From Porticoccaceae bacterium (GTDB lineage: Bacteria; Pseudomonadota; Gammaproteobacteria; Pseudomonadales; Porticoccaceae), in contig JAHRWI010000182.1 in assembly GCA_019090225.1 (NCBI GenBank), forward strand, positions 1-5,866: a DNA stretch of 5,866 bases, read 5' to 3'. A program made the translations under genes and the position numbers. The notes beneath the pieces are model-generated. The model was not told the origin of the DNA. It saw only the letters and a program-made list of their open reading frames with translations, and made no database searches. Shown here piece by piece: positions 1 through 4,877 of this stretch; positions within the stretch are counted from its first letter, which is position 1, and each line of letters begins with the position of its first letter.

Positions 1-1238
1 CCGATATTGCCTTCCTGAATAAGATCGAGAAACTGTAAGCCACGGTTGGTATATTTTTTGGCGATGGAAATCACCAGGCGCAGGTTGGCTTCTACCATTT
101 CTTTTTTGGCGCGCCTGGATTTAGCTTCACCAATGGACATGCGTCGGTTCATGTCTTTGATTTCAAGGATGCTGAGTCCGTACTCGGTTTCTATTGCCGC
201 GAGCTTTTGCTGTTCGCGAACAATGTCTTCCTGACGTCCCCGTATCGCCGCCGCGTAGGGCTGTTTTCGGCGAGAAAGATTGCCTGCCCATTTTAGATTG
301 GTCTCGTTGCCAGGGAAGTCGTCAATAAATTCCCGTCGTGACATGCGACATTCGCGGATACAAATGGTCATGAGATTACGTTCGTGTACCCTGACTTTAG
401 TCAGGTTGGTACGTACTGCTGCGATCAGGGGGTCATATTGTCGCGGTGTTAATTTCAGGAACTTAAATATTTCGCCCAATTCGACCAGGTTTTTTTGTGC
501 TGAGTGGTGGCTGCGGCCATTGCGCGTCAAAGAGCGTTTGGTTTTGTCGCTTTGTTTGCGAATTTCGGTAAAGCGGCGCTCGGCTTCTACCGGATCGAGG
601 CCACCTTCATGTTGTTCCTCTTCCTCTTCCTCTTCCTCCTCCACGTTGTTGCCTTCGTTAGCAGCTTCGAGAGCAGCCTTTTTGTTGGCTTGTTCGAGGG
701 CCGAGGGCACATGCTCAACGGGATTCAGATAACCGGTGATGATATCGGTGAGCTTGCGTTGTTCGGCTGCGACCAGGTCGTATTCCCCGAGTACACGCTC
801 AACATTGCCGGGCCATTCTGAAGAGGCGGCCATGACTTCGCGTATGCCTTCTTCAATACGCTTAGCGATGGCAATTTCGCCTTCTCGGGTGAGCAGTTCG
901 ACCGTGCCCATTTCGCGCATATACATGCGTACGGGGTCGGTGGTGCGGTGTTTTTCGGTTTCTACGGCAGCGAGCGCGGCGGCGGCTTCGGCGGCGGCAA
1001 TTTCGTCAGCTGAATTGTCACCGCTGGTGATGAGCAGGGAGTCGGCATCCGGTGCGGTTTCAAAGACGCCAATACCCATGTCGTTGATCATTTGAATGAT
1101 ATCTTCGACTTGATCCGGATCCGATATATCTTCAGGCAGATGGTCGTTAACTTCAGCATAGGTAAGGAAGCCTTGTTCGCGCCCTTTAGCTATCAGGTCT
1201 TTGATCCGGGATTGTTCGTTGGCGGCTGCTTTACTCAT
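1..1238 (-). CDS. rpoD: RNA polymerase primary sigma factor RpoD (sigma70), N-terminal two thirds, truncated by window edge
   Basis: This is the housekeeping sigma factor that directs core RNA polymerase to -10/-35 promoters. The 412 complete codons visible run in one open frame to the left edge, where the gene is cut; E. coli RpoD has 613 residues. Region 1.1 covers about residues 1-80 (start MSKAAANEQSRIKDLIAKG). An alanine-rich linker is at 81-92. Region 1.2 is at about 99-130 (TDPVRMYMREMGTVELLTREGE). The long non-conserved region spans about 131-375 and contains a run of nine glutamates (200-208). Regions 2.1/2.2 begin near 376 (RAKKEMVEANLRLVISIAKK, then TNRGLQFLDLIQEGNI), where core RNA polymerase binds. 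Domain spacing matches E. coli almost residue for residue. The ATG is fixed by an in-frame TAG at 1269-1271 with no other start codon between. The Shine-Dalgarno is weak (GGAAA). It lies 154 bp downstream of dnaG with its own promoter candidates. Identification is essentially certain. Confidence 0.98.
   Translation of the reverse strand, partial: MSKAAANEQSRIKDLIAKGREQGFLTYAEVNDHLPEDISDPDQVEDIIQMINDMGIGVFETAPDADSLLITSGDNSADEIAAAEAAAALAAVETEKHRTTDPVRMYMREMGTVELLTREGEIAIAKRIEEGIREVMAASSEWPGNVERVLGEYDLVAAEQRKLTDIITGYLNPVEHVPSALEQANKKAALEAANEGNNVEEEEEEEEEQHEGGLDPVEAERRFTEIRKQSDKTKRSLTRNGRSHHSAQKNLVELGEIFKFLKLTPRQYDPLIAAVRTNLTKVRVHERNLMTICIRECRMSRREFIDDFPGNETNLKWAGNLSRRKQPYAAAIRGRQEDIVREQQKLAAIETEYGLSILEIKDMNRRMSIGEAKSRRAKKEMVEANLRLVISIAKKYTNRGLQFLDLIQEGNI
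615..641 (-). repeat. Hexanucleotide microsatellite encoding the RpoD glutamate run
   Basis: Four perfect copies of TTCCTC (plus-strand reading) followed by CTC encode nine consecutive Glu residues (200-208) in the non-conserved region of RpoD. E. coli RpoD also has an acidic stretch in this part of the protein, so an acidic tract is expected. The perfect 6-bp repetition is the kind of sequence that can vary in copy number by polymerase slippage, in steps of two residues, without breaking the frame. Confidence 0.85.
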
Positions 1239-1286
1239 AGATTTTCCATGCTCAGTCTGTGGGTGGGGCTATTATGTCGGGCGATC

Positions 1287-1316
1287 ATCTTGCGAGCCGA
1301 GATCTTGCGGGCCGAG
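1287..1316. repeat. Two tandem 15-bp direct repeats in the rpoD leader
   Basis: ATCTTGCGAGCCGAG (1287-1301) is followed directly by ATCTTGCGGGCCGAG (1302-1316), 14 of 15 bases identical. The pair lies between the candidate rpoD promoters and the rpoD start, so it would be in the 5' leader of the mRNA. No function is recognised. The 15-bp period recurs at two other places in the window with different sequences. Confidence 0.85.
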
Positions 1317-1329
1317 AATAAAGCGCGCG

Positions 1330-1358
1330 ATTGTACATTATTAATGGGGTCTTGTCTC
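1330..1358 (-). promoter_or_regulatory. Candidate sigma70 promoter for rpoD
   Basis: On the minus strand, GAGACA (1353-1358, 4 of 6 to TTGACA) is separated by exactly 17 bp from TACAAT (1330-1335, 5 of 6 to TATAAT). The expected transcript start is near 1323, giving a leader of roughly 85 nt. The -10 is followed by CGCGCGC, a GC-rich discriminator of the kind linked to ppGpp/DksA (stringent) repression. The call rests on pattern only. It overlaps the candidate sigma32 promoter, so the two would compete or act as alternatives. Confidence 0.5.
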
Positions 1359-1369
1359 TTATTTGCAAG
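1344..1369 (-). promoter_or_regulatory. Candidate sigma32 (heat-shock) promoter for rpoD
   Basis: On the minus strand, CTTGCAA (1363-1369) is followed after 13 bp by CCCCAT (1344-1349) and then TA. The RpoH consensus is CTTGAAA - 11 to 16 bp - CCCCATNT, so the -35 has one mismatch and the -10 core is perfect. In E. coli the rpoD gene is known to have a heat-shock promoter, there placed inside dnaG, which supports the biological sense of the match. Here it lies in the dnaG-rpoD spacer. The expected transcript start is near 1337. Confidence 0.6.
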
Positions 1370-1370
1370 T

Positions 1371-1390
1371 TTGGGTCTAGTGTAGACCAA
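1371..1390 (-). other. Hairpin immediately after the dnaG stop codon
   Basis: The minus-strand RNA reads TTGGTCTA - CAC - TAGACCCAA, an 8-bp stem with one bulged C and a 3-nt loop, beginning two bases after the dnaG stop. No U-tract follows, so a normal intrinsic terminator is not supported. It could stabilise the dnaG 3' end or be a processing site separating dnaG and rpoD messages; E. coli mRNA is known to be cleaved in this interval. Function is inferred only. Confidence 0.45.
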
Positions 1391-1392
1391 GC

Positions 1393-3528
1393 TTATTGTT
1401 TCGTCAGGGCTACTTCGCTAACTAATTGTTTTACAGCAAGAATTAATTCTGGTGCGGCGTCTTCGGCTTTGAGTTTAAGCCATAGTTCAACGGCAGCCTT
1501 GTGATCTTCCCCACTGAGAGGTGACTTGCTCGACAGTAGTTCAATTTGCTGGGCTATCGGCTGGTTTAGTTGCGCATCGCGAAGTAGGCTGGTGAGGGTA
1601 TCTTCGATCTGAGCCCGGCTGGATTGGTCGGTATGTTCGGCGGCAGTGATGAGGTCGGTATTAACGATTTTGGTCAGCAAATTGGCCTGCTCTTCGCCAT
1701 GCATGCCACGCCAGTAGCCGAGCAGGTTGCTCAGCGAATAGTTGGGACGTTCACGGAGTAGCTCGATCAAGGGCAATAATATGTCCATGCCGGGGTGGTT
1801 CAGCTCGCTCAATTGGGATGTGTGTTCGAGACTAATAATCGGCGTCAGGCCCGGATTATTTGCCAGTAAAGCGATTAACCAGTGCGTCGGAGGCAAGGTG
1901 ACTTTTTTGTCAGTTTGCTGTGAGTGTCTTTGCTCGGCCTGTCCTCGGGGGCGATTATTTTGGTAGTTGTCGTGATGACTATGCTGATTATCTGGCTGGT
2001 TTTCGGAATAGCTCGTGTCATAGCTCTGGTCGTAGTTTGCAGAGCTATGGTTTCCAGGGTCGTGGTTTTCAGAGCCGTGGTGTCGAGCGCTATGATTTCC
2101 TGAATCGTAATTTTCAGGGTAGCCGTGCTGATCACTATCCCCATCAGCCGCCGATGTTGTTTGCCAGGATTCTGGTTCACTGACTGGCTCAACGATAAGG
2201 TTTTCCAGTGTGCTTGAGGCCATGCCTGTTTTCTTGGCTAACTGGTCGATCATTAGCTGATGGAACACGCCTCGGGGCAGACGATTGATTAAAGGTGCGG
2301 CCAGTTGACTTAACCTGGCACAATCGTCGGGGAGTTCCAGCTTGAGTCCGGCGCTAAGTGTGTCAAACAAAAATGTCGAGAGTGGCGTGGCGTCAACGAT
2401 GAGCTGCTGGAATGCCTCGCTACCAATTTTGCGCACCAGGGTATCGGGATCCTCCCCATCCGGGAGGAATAAAAATTTAGCGCTGCGACCATCTTTCATG
2501 GTCGACAGGCAGGTTTCCATGGCTCGGCGGGCGGCCTTGCGACCGGCATTATCGCCATCGAAGCAAAACACCACGACGCTGGTATAACGAAATATCTTTT
2601 CTAAATGCTCTACCGATGCCGAGGTGCCCAGGGTGGCGACCGCATTGGTGATGTCGAATTGGGCGAGGGCGACGACATCCATATAACCCTCTACGACGAG
2701 AAGGTTATCCATGTTCTTGCCGGCGCGACTGGCTTCGTAGAGGCCGTAAAGCTCACGACCTTTCTGGAATACTGCCGTCTCGGGGGAGTTCAGGTATTTC
2801 GGTTTGTCATCGCCCAGCACGCGACCGCCAAAGGCGATAGTGCGGCCTCGGCTATCACGAATAGGGAACATAACGCGGTGGCGAAAGCGGTCATATATTT
2901 TGCCGCCTTCGTCCCTGACCACCAGTAAACCAGCGTCGGTGAATTGTTCGATGTTACTTTCGTCGCCCTCCGCTAAGGCGAGCAAATTGTCCCAGCCCGG
3001 CGGGGCGAAGCCGATGCCAAAGGTGCGGGCTACTTCGCCGCTCAGCCCTCGGTGACGCAGGTAGGCAACGGCTTCATTATTTGACTGGGTGTTTGACTGC
3101 TTGTCTGATGGGGTGCCTGCCTGTTTGCTCGTCTGCTCACGTAGTTGGCTGCGATAAAACTGGTCTGCAGTTTCGAGGACAGCGTAGAGTTGTCGCCGCC
3201 GGTTGGTGTGTTCGTCGTCCCGAGCACCCTCGGTGGGCACTTCCATACCCACCAGGCTGGCCAGGGTTTCTACCGCACGGGGAAAGTCGATGCGGTCATA
3301 GTCCATAACAAAGCCGAGGGCGTTGCCACCTGCGCCGCAACCAAAGCAGTAGTAAAACTGTTTGTCGGGGTTGACCGAAAAAGAGGGTGTTTTTTCGTCG
3401 TGAAAAGGACAGCGCGCCGAGTGGTTTTTGCCGGTTTTACGCAAGTCTAGACGTGCGCCCACGACATCGACAATATCGACTCGGTCGAGCAGGTCATCGA
3501 TAAACCGTTGTGGGATTCTTCCGGACAT
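1393..3528 (-). CDS. dnaG: DNA primase DnaG with two repeat-expanded interdomain linkers
   Basis: DnaG makes the RNA primers for the replication fork and docks on the DnaB helicase. At 711 residues it is about 130 longer than E. coli DnaG (581). Zinc-binding domain: residues 1-110, with C40, H43, C61 and C64 in CPFHDEKTPSF and YYCFGCGAGG. Polymerase (TOPRIM) domain: about 111-445, with the basic motif RFRHRVMFPIRDSRGR (214-229), catalytic E280 in VVEGYMD, D324 and D326 in FDGDNAG, and DGEDPD at 357-362. Helicase-binding domain: about 545-711, starting PPTHWLIALLANNPGL. All catalytic and zinc residues are present. The extra length is mainly a hydrophilic linker (about 450-543) and a 16-residue insertion near 131-150; both coincide with tandem DNA repeats. 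The ATG is fixed by an in-frame TAA at 3553-3555 with no other start between. The Shine-Dalgarno is weak (CGGGT). rpoD follows on the same strand. Confidence 0.98.
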   Translation of the reverse strand: MSGRIPQRFIDDLLDRVDIVDVVGARLDLRKTGKNHSARCPFHDEKTPSFSVNPDKQFYYCFGCGAGGNALGFVMDYDRIDFPRAVETLASLVGMEVPTEGARDDEHTNRRRQLYAVLETADQFYRSQLREQTSKQAGTPSDKQSNTQSNNEAVAYLRHRGLSGEVARTFGIGFAPPGWDNLLALAEGDESNIEQFTDAGLLVVRDEGGKIYDRFRHRVMFPIRDSRGRTIAFGGRVLGDDKPKYLNSPETAVFQKGRELYGLYEASRAGKNMDNLLVVEGYMDVVALAQFDITNAVATLGTSASVEHLEKIFRYTSVVVFCFDGDNAGRKAARRAMETCLSTMKDGRSAKFLFLPDGEDPDTLVRKIGSEAFQQLIVDATPLSTFLFDTLSAGLKLELPDDCARLSQLAAPLINRLPRGVFHQLMIDQLAKKTGMASSTLENLIVEPVSEPESWQTTSAADGDSDQHGYPENYDSGNHSARHHGSENHDPGNHSSANYDQSYDTSYSENQPDNQHSHHDNYQNNRPRGQAEQRHSQQTDKKVTLPPTHWLIALLANNPGLTPIISLEHTSQLSELNHPGMDILLPLIELLRERPNYSLSNLLGYWRGMHGEEQANLLTKIVNTDLITAAEHTDQSSRAQIEDTLTSLLRDAQLNQPIAQQIELLSSKSPLSGEDHKAAVELWLKLKAEDAAPELILAVKQLVSEVALTKQ
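2035..2124 (-). repeat. Six degenerate 15-bp tandem repeats inside dnaG (pentapeptide linker)
   Basis: Read on the plus strand, units begin at 2035, 2050, 2065, 2080, 2095 and 2110. Examples are GTTTCCAGGGTCGTG, GTTTTCAGAGCCGTG and ATTTTCAGGGTAGCC. On the coding strand they give pentapeptides PENYD, SGNHS, ARHHG, SENHD, PGNHS and SANYD (residues 471-500), roughly x-G/E-N-H/Y-D/S. They sit in the linker between the polymerase and helicase-binding domains. The surrounding residues 468-535 hold ten histidines and many Asn, Asp, Gln and Ser, and look disordered. The 15-bp period keeps the reading frame. Confidence 0.8.
3079..3138 (-). repeat. Five degenerate 12-bp tandem repeats inside dnaG (tetrapeptide insertion)
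   Basis: Read on the plus strand, units begin at 3079, 3091, 3103, 3115 and 3127: ATTTGACTGGGT, GTTTGACTGCTT, GTCTGATGGGGT, GCCTGCCTGTTT, GCTCGTCTGCTC. They encode residues 131-150 as EQTS KQAG TPSD KQSN TQSN. Compared with E. coli DnaG (recalled), this is where about 16 extra residues are inserted, between the zinc-binding domain and the body of the polymerase domain. It also explains why the catalytic Glu is 280 here and 265 in E. coli. Confidence 0.75.
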
Positions 3529-3737
3529 GCAGTTACCCGTTTGGCAGCGCGCTTATTTAACTAGAGAGTATTTAACCACAGAGTATTTGACTACAAGAGC
3601 TATTTAATTATGAGGTATTCAATCACGACGAGACGTGAATACTTTGTGCCGGGACAACTGTTTGATTATTGCTGATGCAATATCGATTTACAGGCCGGGT
3701 GGTGCGGTGTTCTTTAAGTCGATGCTCTCTCAGCTAA
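3529..3737. other. Spacer between yqeY-family gene and dnaG
   Basis: This 209-bp spacer has no open frame worth calling. Besides the 15-bp repeat array at 3549-3625 it holds a perfect 6-bp inverted repeat with a 4-bp loop (TATTGC-TGAT-GCAATA, 3667-3682) and a longer imperfect inverted repeat, GTATTC...GAATAC with an inner TCACG/CGTGA (3615-3642). No intrinsic terminator follows the yqeY-family gene. No convincing -35/-10 pair was found for dnaG, so dnaG may be read from upstream or from a promoter not recognisable by eye. Confidence 0.6.
3549..3625. repeat. Five degenerate 15-bp tandem repeats upstream of dnaG
   Basis: Plus-strand units: GCGCTTATTTAACTA (3549-3563), GAGAGTATTTAACCA (3564-3578), CAGAGTATTTGACTA (3579-3593), CAAGAGCTATTTAATTA (3594-3610, 17 bp) and TGAGGTATTCAATCA (3611-3625). 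The shared core is GAGTATTTAACTA. The array ends about 20 bp before the dnaG start codon. On the minus strand each unit carries a TTAAATA-like AT-rich core. It could be a set of protein-binding sites, an AT-rich promoter element or simply a slippage product. No known binding-site family is recognised. Confidence 0.8.
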
Positions 3738-4196
3738 CTAAAGCGCACCCAGTTTAGTTTTTATAAGCTGGCTCACGGCGCCGATGTCGGCTCGACCCTG
3801 TAGTTGGGGTTTAAGGATGCCCATCACTTTACCCATATCGCGCATAGACTCAGCTTTGCTGTCATTGATGGCAGCAGCAATAAGCTCATTGAGCTCTTGC
3901 TCGCTTAACGCGGTGGGAAGGAATTCTGCAATGACGGCTAATTCGGCATGTTCCTGGGCAGACAAATCGTCCCGTCCTGCGGCATTAAATTGGGCAATTG
4001 AATCTCGACGCTGCTTGGTCATCTTATCGAGAATGGCCAGCACGCGAGCATCGTCGATATCAATGCGCTCATCGACTTCGATACGTTTAATGTCGGCAAG
4101 GATAAGCCGGATGGCTCCCAGGCGCTGTTTGTCTTTGGCGCGCATGGCATCTTTCATGGCAGCGCTAATGGTGTTCTTGAGATTATTGTCGGTCAT
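3738..4196 (-). CDS. GatB/YqeY domain protein (YqeY family)
   Basis: A 152-residue cytoplasmic protein of the YqeY family, which shares a domain with the tail of the GatB subunit of Glu-tRNA(Gln) amidotransferase. The domain is thought to bind tRNA; the cellular role of stand-alone YqeY is not settled. Full-length family landmarks are visible: KDAMRAKDKQRLGAIRLILA (15-34), EVDER (40-44), KQRRDSIAQFNAAGRDDL (61-78), EFLPTALSEQEL (91-102) and RDMGKVMGILKPQLQGRADI (119-138). The ATG is fixed by an in-frame TAA at 4209-4211 with no other start between. The Shine-Dalgarno is poor (AAAG/TAAG). It lies between rpsU and dnaG on the same strand, the position it holds in Pseudomonas-like genomes. The terminator after rpsU suggests it needs read-through or its own promoter. 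Confidence 0.95.
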   Translation of the reverse strand: MTDNNLKNTISAAMKDAMRAKDKQRLGAIRLILADIKRIEVDERIDIDDARVLAILDKMTKQRRDSIAQFNAAGRDDLSAQEHAELAVIAEFLPTALSEQELNELIAAAINDSKAESMRDMGKVMGILKPQLQGRADIGAVSQLIKTKLGAL

Positions 4197-4388
4197 ATTA
4201 TGCTTACTTTAAGGTTTGATTATTTAGGTGCTAGTTGCCGTTGCCTGGGTTTAGGCTTTTGATTGAGTCGCAGCGGATAGCCTGAGGGCTGAGTATCTGT
4301 GCCTCGCACCAGTATAGTCGCAACAAACACTTTTTGGCTTATGTAAATCCGCCTATGCAAAGCTTGGCTAAATAATTTGGTGGGAACG
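4197..4388. other. Leader region upstream of the yqeY-family gene, weak promoter candidate
   Basis: No gene is seen here. The best promoter hint on the minus strand is TATACT (4311-4316, 5 of 6 to TATAAT), but the sequence 16-18 bp upstream does not resemble TTGACA. If used, the message would start near 4304 with a leader of about 108 nt. A duplicated TGCGACT lies on either side of it. No riboswitch or other recognised structured RNA was found by eye. Confidence 0.3.
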
Positions 4389-4418
4389 AAAAAAGCGCCG
4401 TTACTGAGGCGCTTTTTT
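4389..4418 (-). terminator. Factor-independent terminator after rpsU
   Basis: On the minus strand, AAAAAAGCGCC and GGCGCTTTTTT form an 11-bp stem around an 8-nt loop, ending in six Ts. The hairpin is symmetrical, with A- and T-runs on both sides, so it could also work on the plus strand, although no plus-strand gene runs into it. It lies about 90 bp after the rpsU stop. In E. coli a terminator after rpsU lets S21 be made in excess over primase, and the same role is inferred here. Confidence 0.92.
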
Positions 4419-4469
4419 GATGGCTAGCTGTGGCGTTCCACGGTGCTCTAGCAACTACCAGGTACTATT

Positions 4470-4492
4470 CCCGTCGTGGCAGAGCCACGGGG
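4470..4492 (-). other. Stable hairpin in the rpsU 3' untranslated region
   Basis: The minus-strand RNA reads CCC-CGTGGC-TCT-GCCACG-AC-GGG: a perfect 6-bp GC-rich stem with a 3-nt loop, extended by three more pairs across a 2-nt bulge. It lies about 20 nt after the rpsU stop and upstream of the terminator. No U-tract follows, so it is more likely to protect the transcript from exonucleases or guide processing than to terminate. Function is inferred. Confidence 0.5.
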
Positions 4493-4510
4493 TTTAATAC
4501 AAGGGAGGCT

Positions 4511-4726
4511 TTAGTACATACGGTCAAACTTTTTAGATTCGCGTTGCAGCTTTTTAGCGTGACGCTTAACAGCAGCAGCAGCCTTGCGCTTGCGGGTCCA
4601 GGTAGGCTTTTCGTAGAATTCCTTGCGACGAACCTCCGCCAGAATGCCGGCTTTTTCACAGGAGCGCTTGAAGCGACGTAATGCGATATCGAAGGGTTCG
4701 TTCTCTTTAAGGCGTACTGAAGGCAT
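4511..4726 (-). CDS. rpsU: 30S ribosomal protein S21
   Basis: S21 is a small basic protein of the 30S platform, near the anti-Shine-Dalgarno end of 16S rRNA, and is needed for efficient initiation on natural mRNAs. The 71-residue product has the usual length and the family signature: RLKENEPFDIALRRFKRSCE (5-24), KAGILAEVRRKEFYEKPT (25-42), then the Lys/Arg-rich C-terminal helix with AAVKRHAKKL and a final Tyr. The ATG is fixed by an in-frame TGA at 4739-4741 with no other start between, and a good AAGGGA Shine-Dalgarno precedes it. It has its own strong promoter, divergent from tsaD, and is followed by a terminator, so it is probably expressed mainly as a single-gene message with some read-through into the yqeY-family gene and dnaG. 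Confidence 0.99.
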   Translation of the reverse strand: MPSVRLKENEPFDIALRRFKRSCEKAGILAEVRRKEFYEKPTWTRKRKAAAAVKRHAKKLQRESKKFDRMY

Positions 4727-4730
4727 ATCT

Positions 4731-4736
4731 TCCCTT
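4731..4736 (-). promoter_or_regulatory. Ribosome binding site of rpsU
   Basis: AAGGGA on the minus strand, four bases before the ATG (with AGAT between), is the clearest Shine-Dalgarno among the minus-strand genes here; rpoD, dnaG and the yqeY-family gene have weak ones. This fits high expression of S21. Confidence 0.75.
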
Positions 4737-4769
4737 GTTCAAATGTCATGTAGTTTAGTCAGGGCGGGC

Positions 4770-4798
4770 ATTCTATACATATCCCTGCCTGCTTGCAA
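4770..4798 (-). promoter_or_regulatory. sigma70 promoter of rpsU
   Basis: On the minus strand, TTGCAA (4793-4798, 4 of 6) and TAGAAT (4770-4775, 5 of 6) are exactly 17 bp apart. The expected transcript start is near 4763, giving a short leader of about 37 nt that ends in the strong ribosome binding site. The discriminator after the -10 is GCCCGCC, GC-rich as in promoters of ribosomal genes repressed by ppGpp/DksA. Confidence 0.75.
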
Positions 4799-4817
4799 AA
4801 ATTTATTTGTCGCCACT

Positions 4818-4841
4818 TGCTTAGTGAGGAAGGTCTAAGCA
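4818..4841. other. Inverted repeat upstream of the rpsU promoter
   Basis: TGCTTAG (4818-4824) and CTAAGCA (4835-4841) form a perfect 7-bp dyad separated by 10 bp. It starts 20 bp upstream of the rpsU -35, between the two divergent genes. This could be a binding site for a dimeric regulator or a chance dyad; no known operator family is recognised. Confidence 0.4.
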
Positions 4842-4877
4842 CATGAATTCGGGGTGGTTTTACCGGGTGTCCCACAT

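Noticed and set aside
280..1095. Three plus-strand open frames (280-732, 504-821, 736-1095) antisense to rpoD
   Set aside because: Ser/Arg- and Ala/Ser-rich peptides without homology, exactly opposite a conserved sigma factor frame; typical shadows.
1235..1249. Four-codon open frame (ATG GAA AAT CTA TGA) whose stop overlaps the rpoD ATG
   Set aside because: It could in principle couple translation to rpoD, but it has no Shine-Dalgarno of its own and is short enough to be chance.
1092..1385. Plus-strand open frame of 97 codons across the rpoD start and the dnaG-rpoD spacer
   Set aside because: It covers promoter sequence and the 15-bp repeats, has no ribosome binding site and resembles no family.
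1920..2183. Plus-strand open frame of 87 codons with a repetitive NFQGRGFQSRG-like peptide
   Set aside because: It is antisense to dnaG over the same repeat array, with no ribosome binding site and no recognised family; the low-complexity peptide is a by-product of the repeats.
1875..2192. Minus-strand open frame of 105 codons overlapping the dnaG linker, Thr/Ile-rich
   Set aside because: It lies wholly inside dnaG in another frame; its repetitive peptide and open length come from the 15-bp repeat array, which stays open in several frames.
3079..3625. Short tandem repeats considered as a CRISPR array
   Set aside because: Units are 12-17 bp, degenerate and directly adjacent with no spacers, and no cas genes are present.
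4389..4418. Terminator read as serving a plus-strand gene
   Set aside because: The hairpin is symmetrical, but no plus-strand gene ends nearby, so the minus-strand role after rpsU is the supported one.
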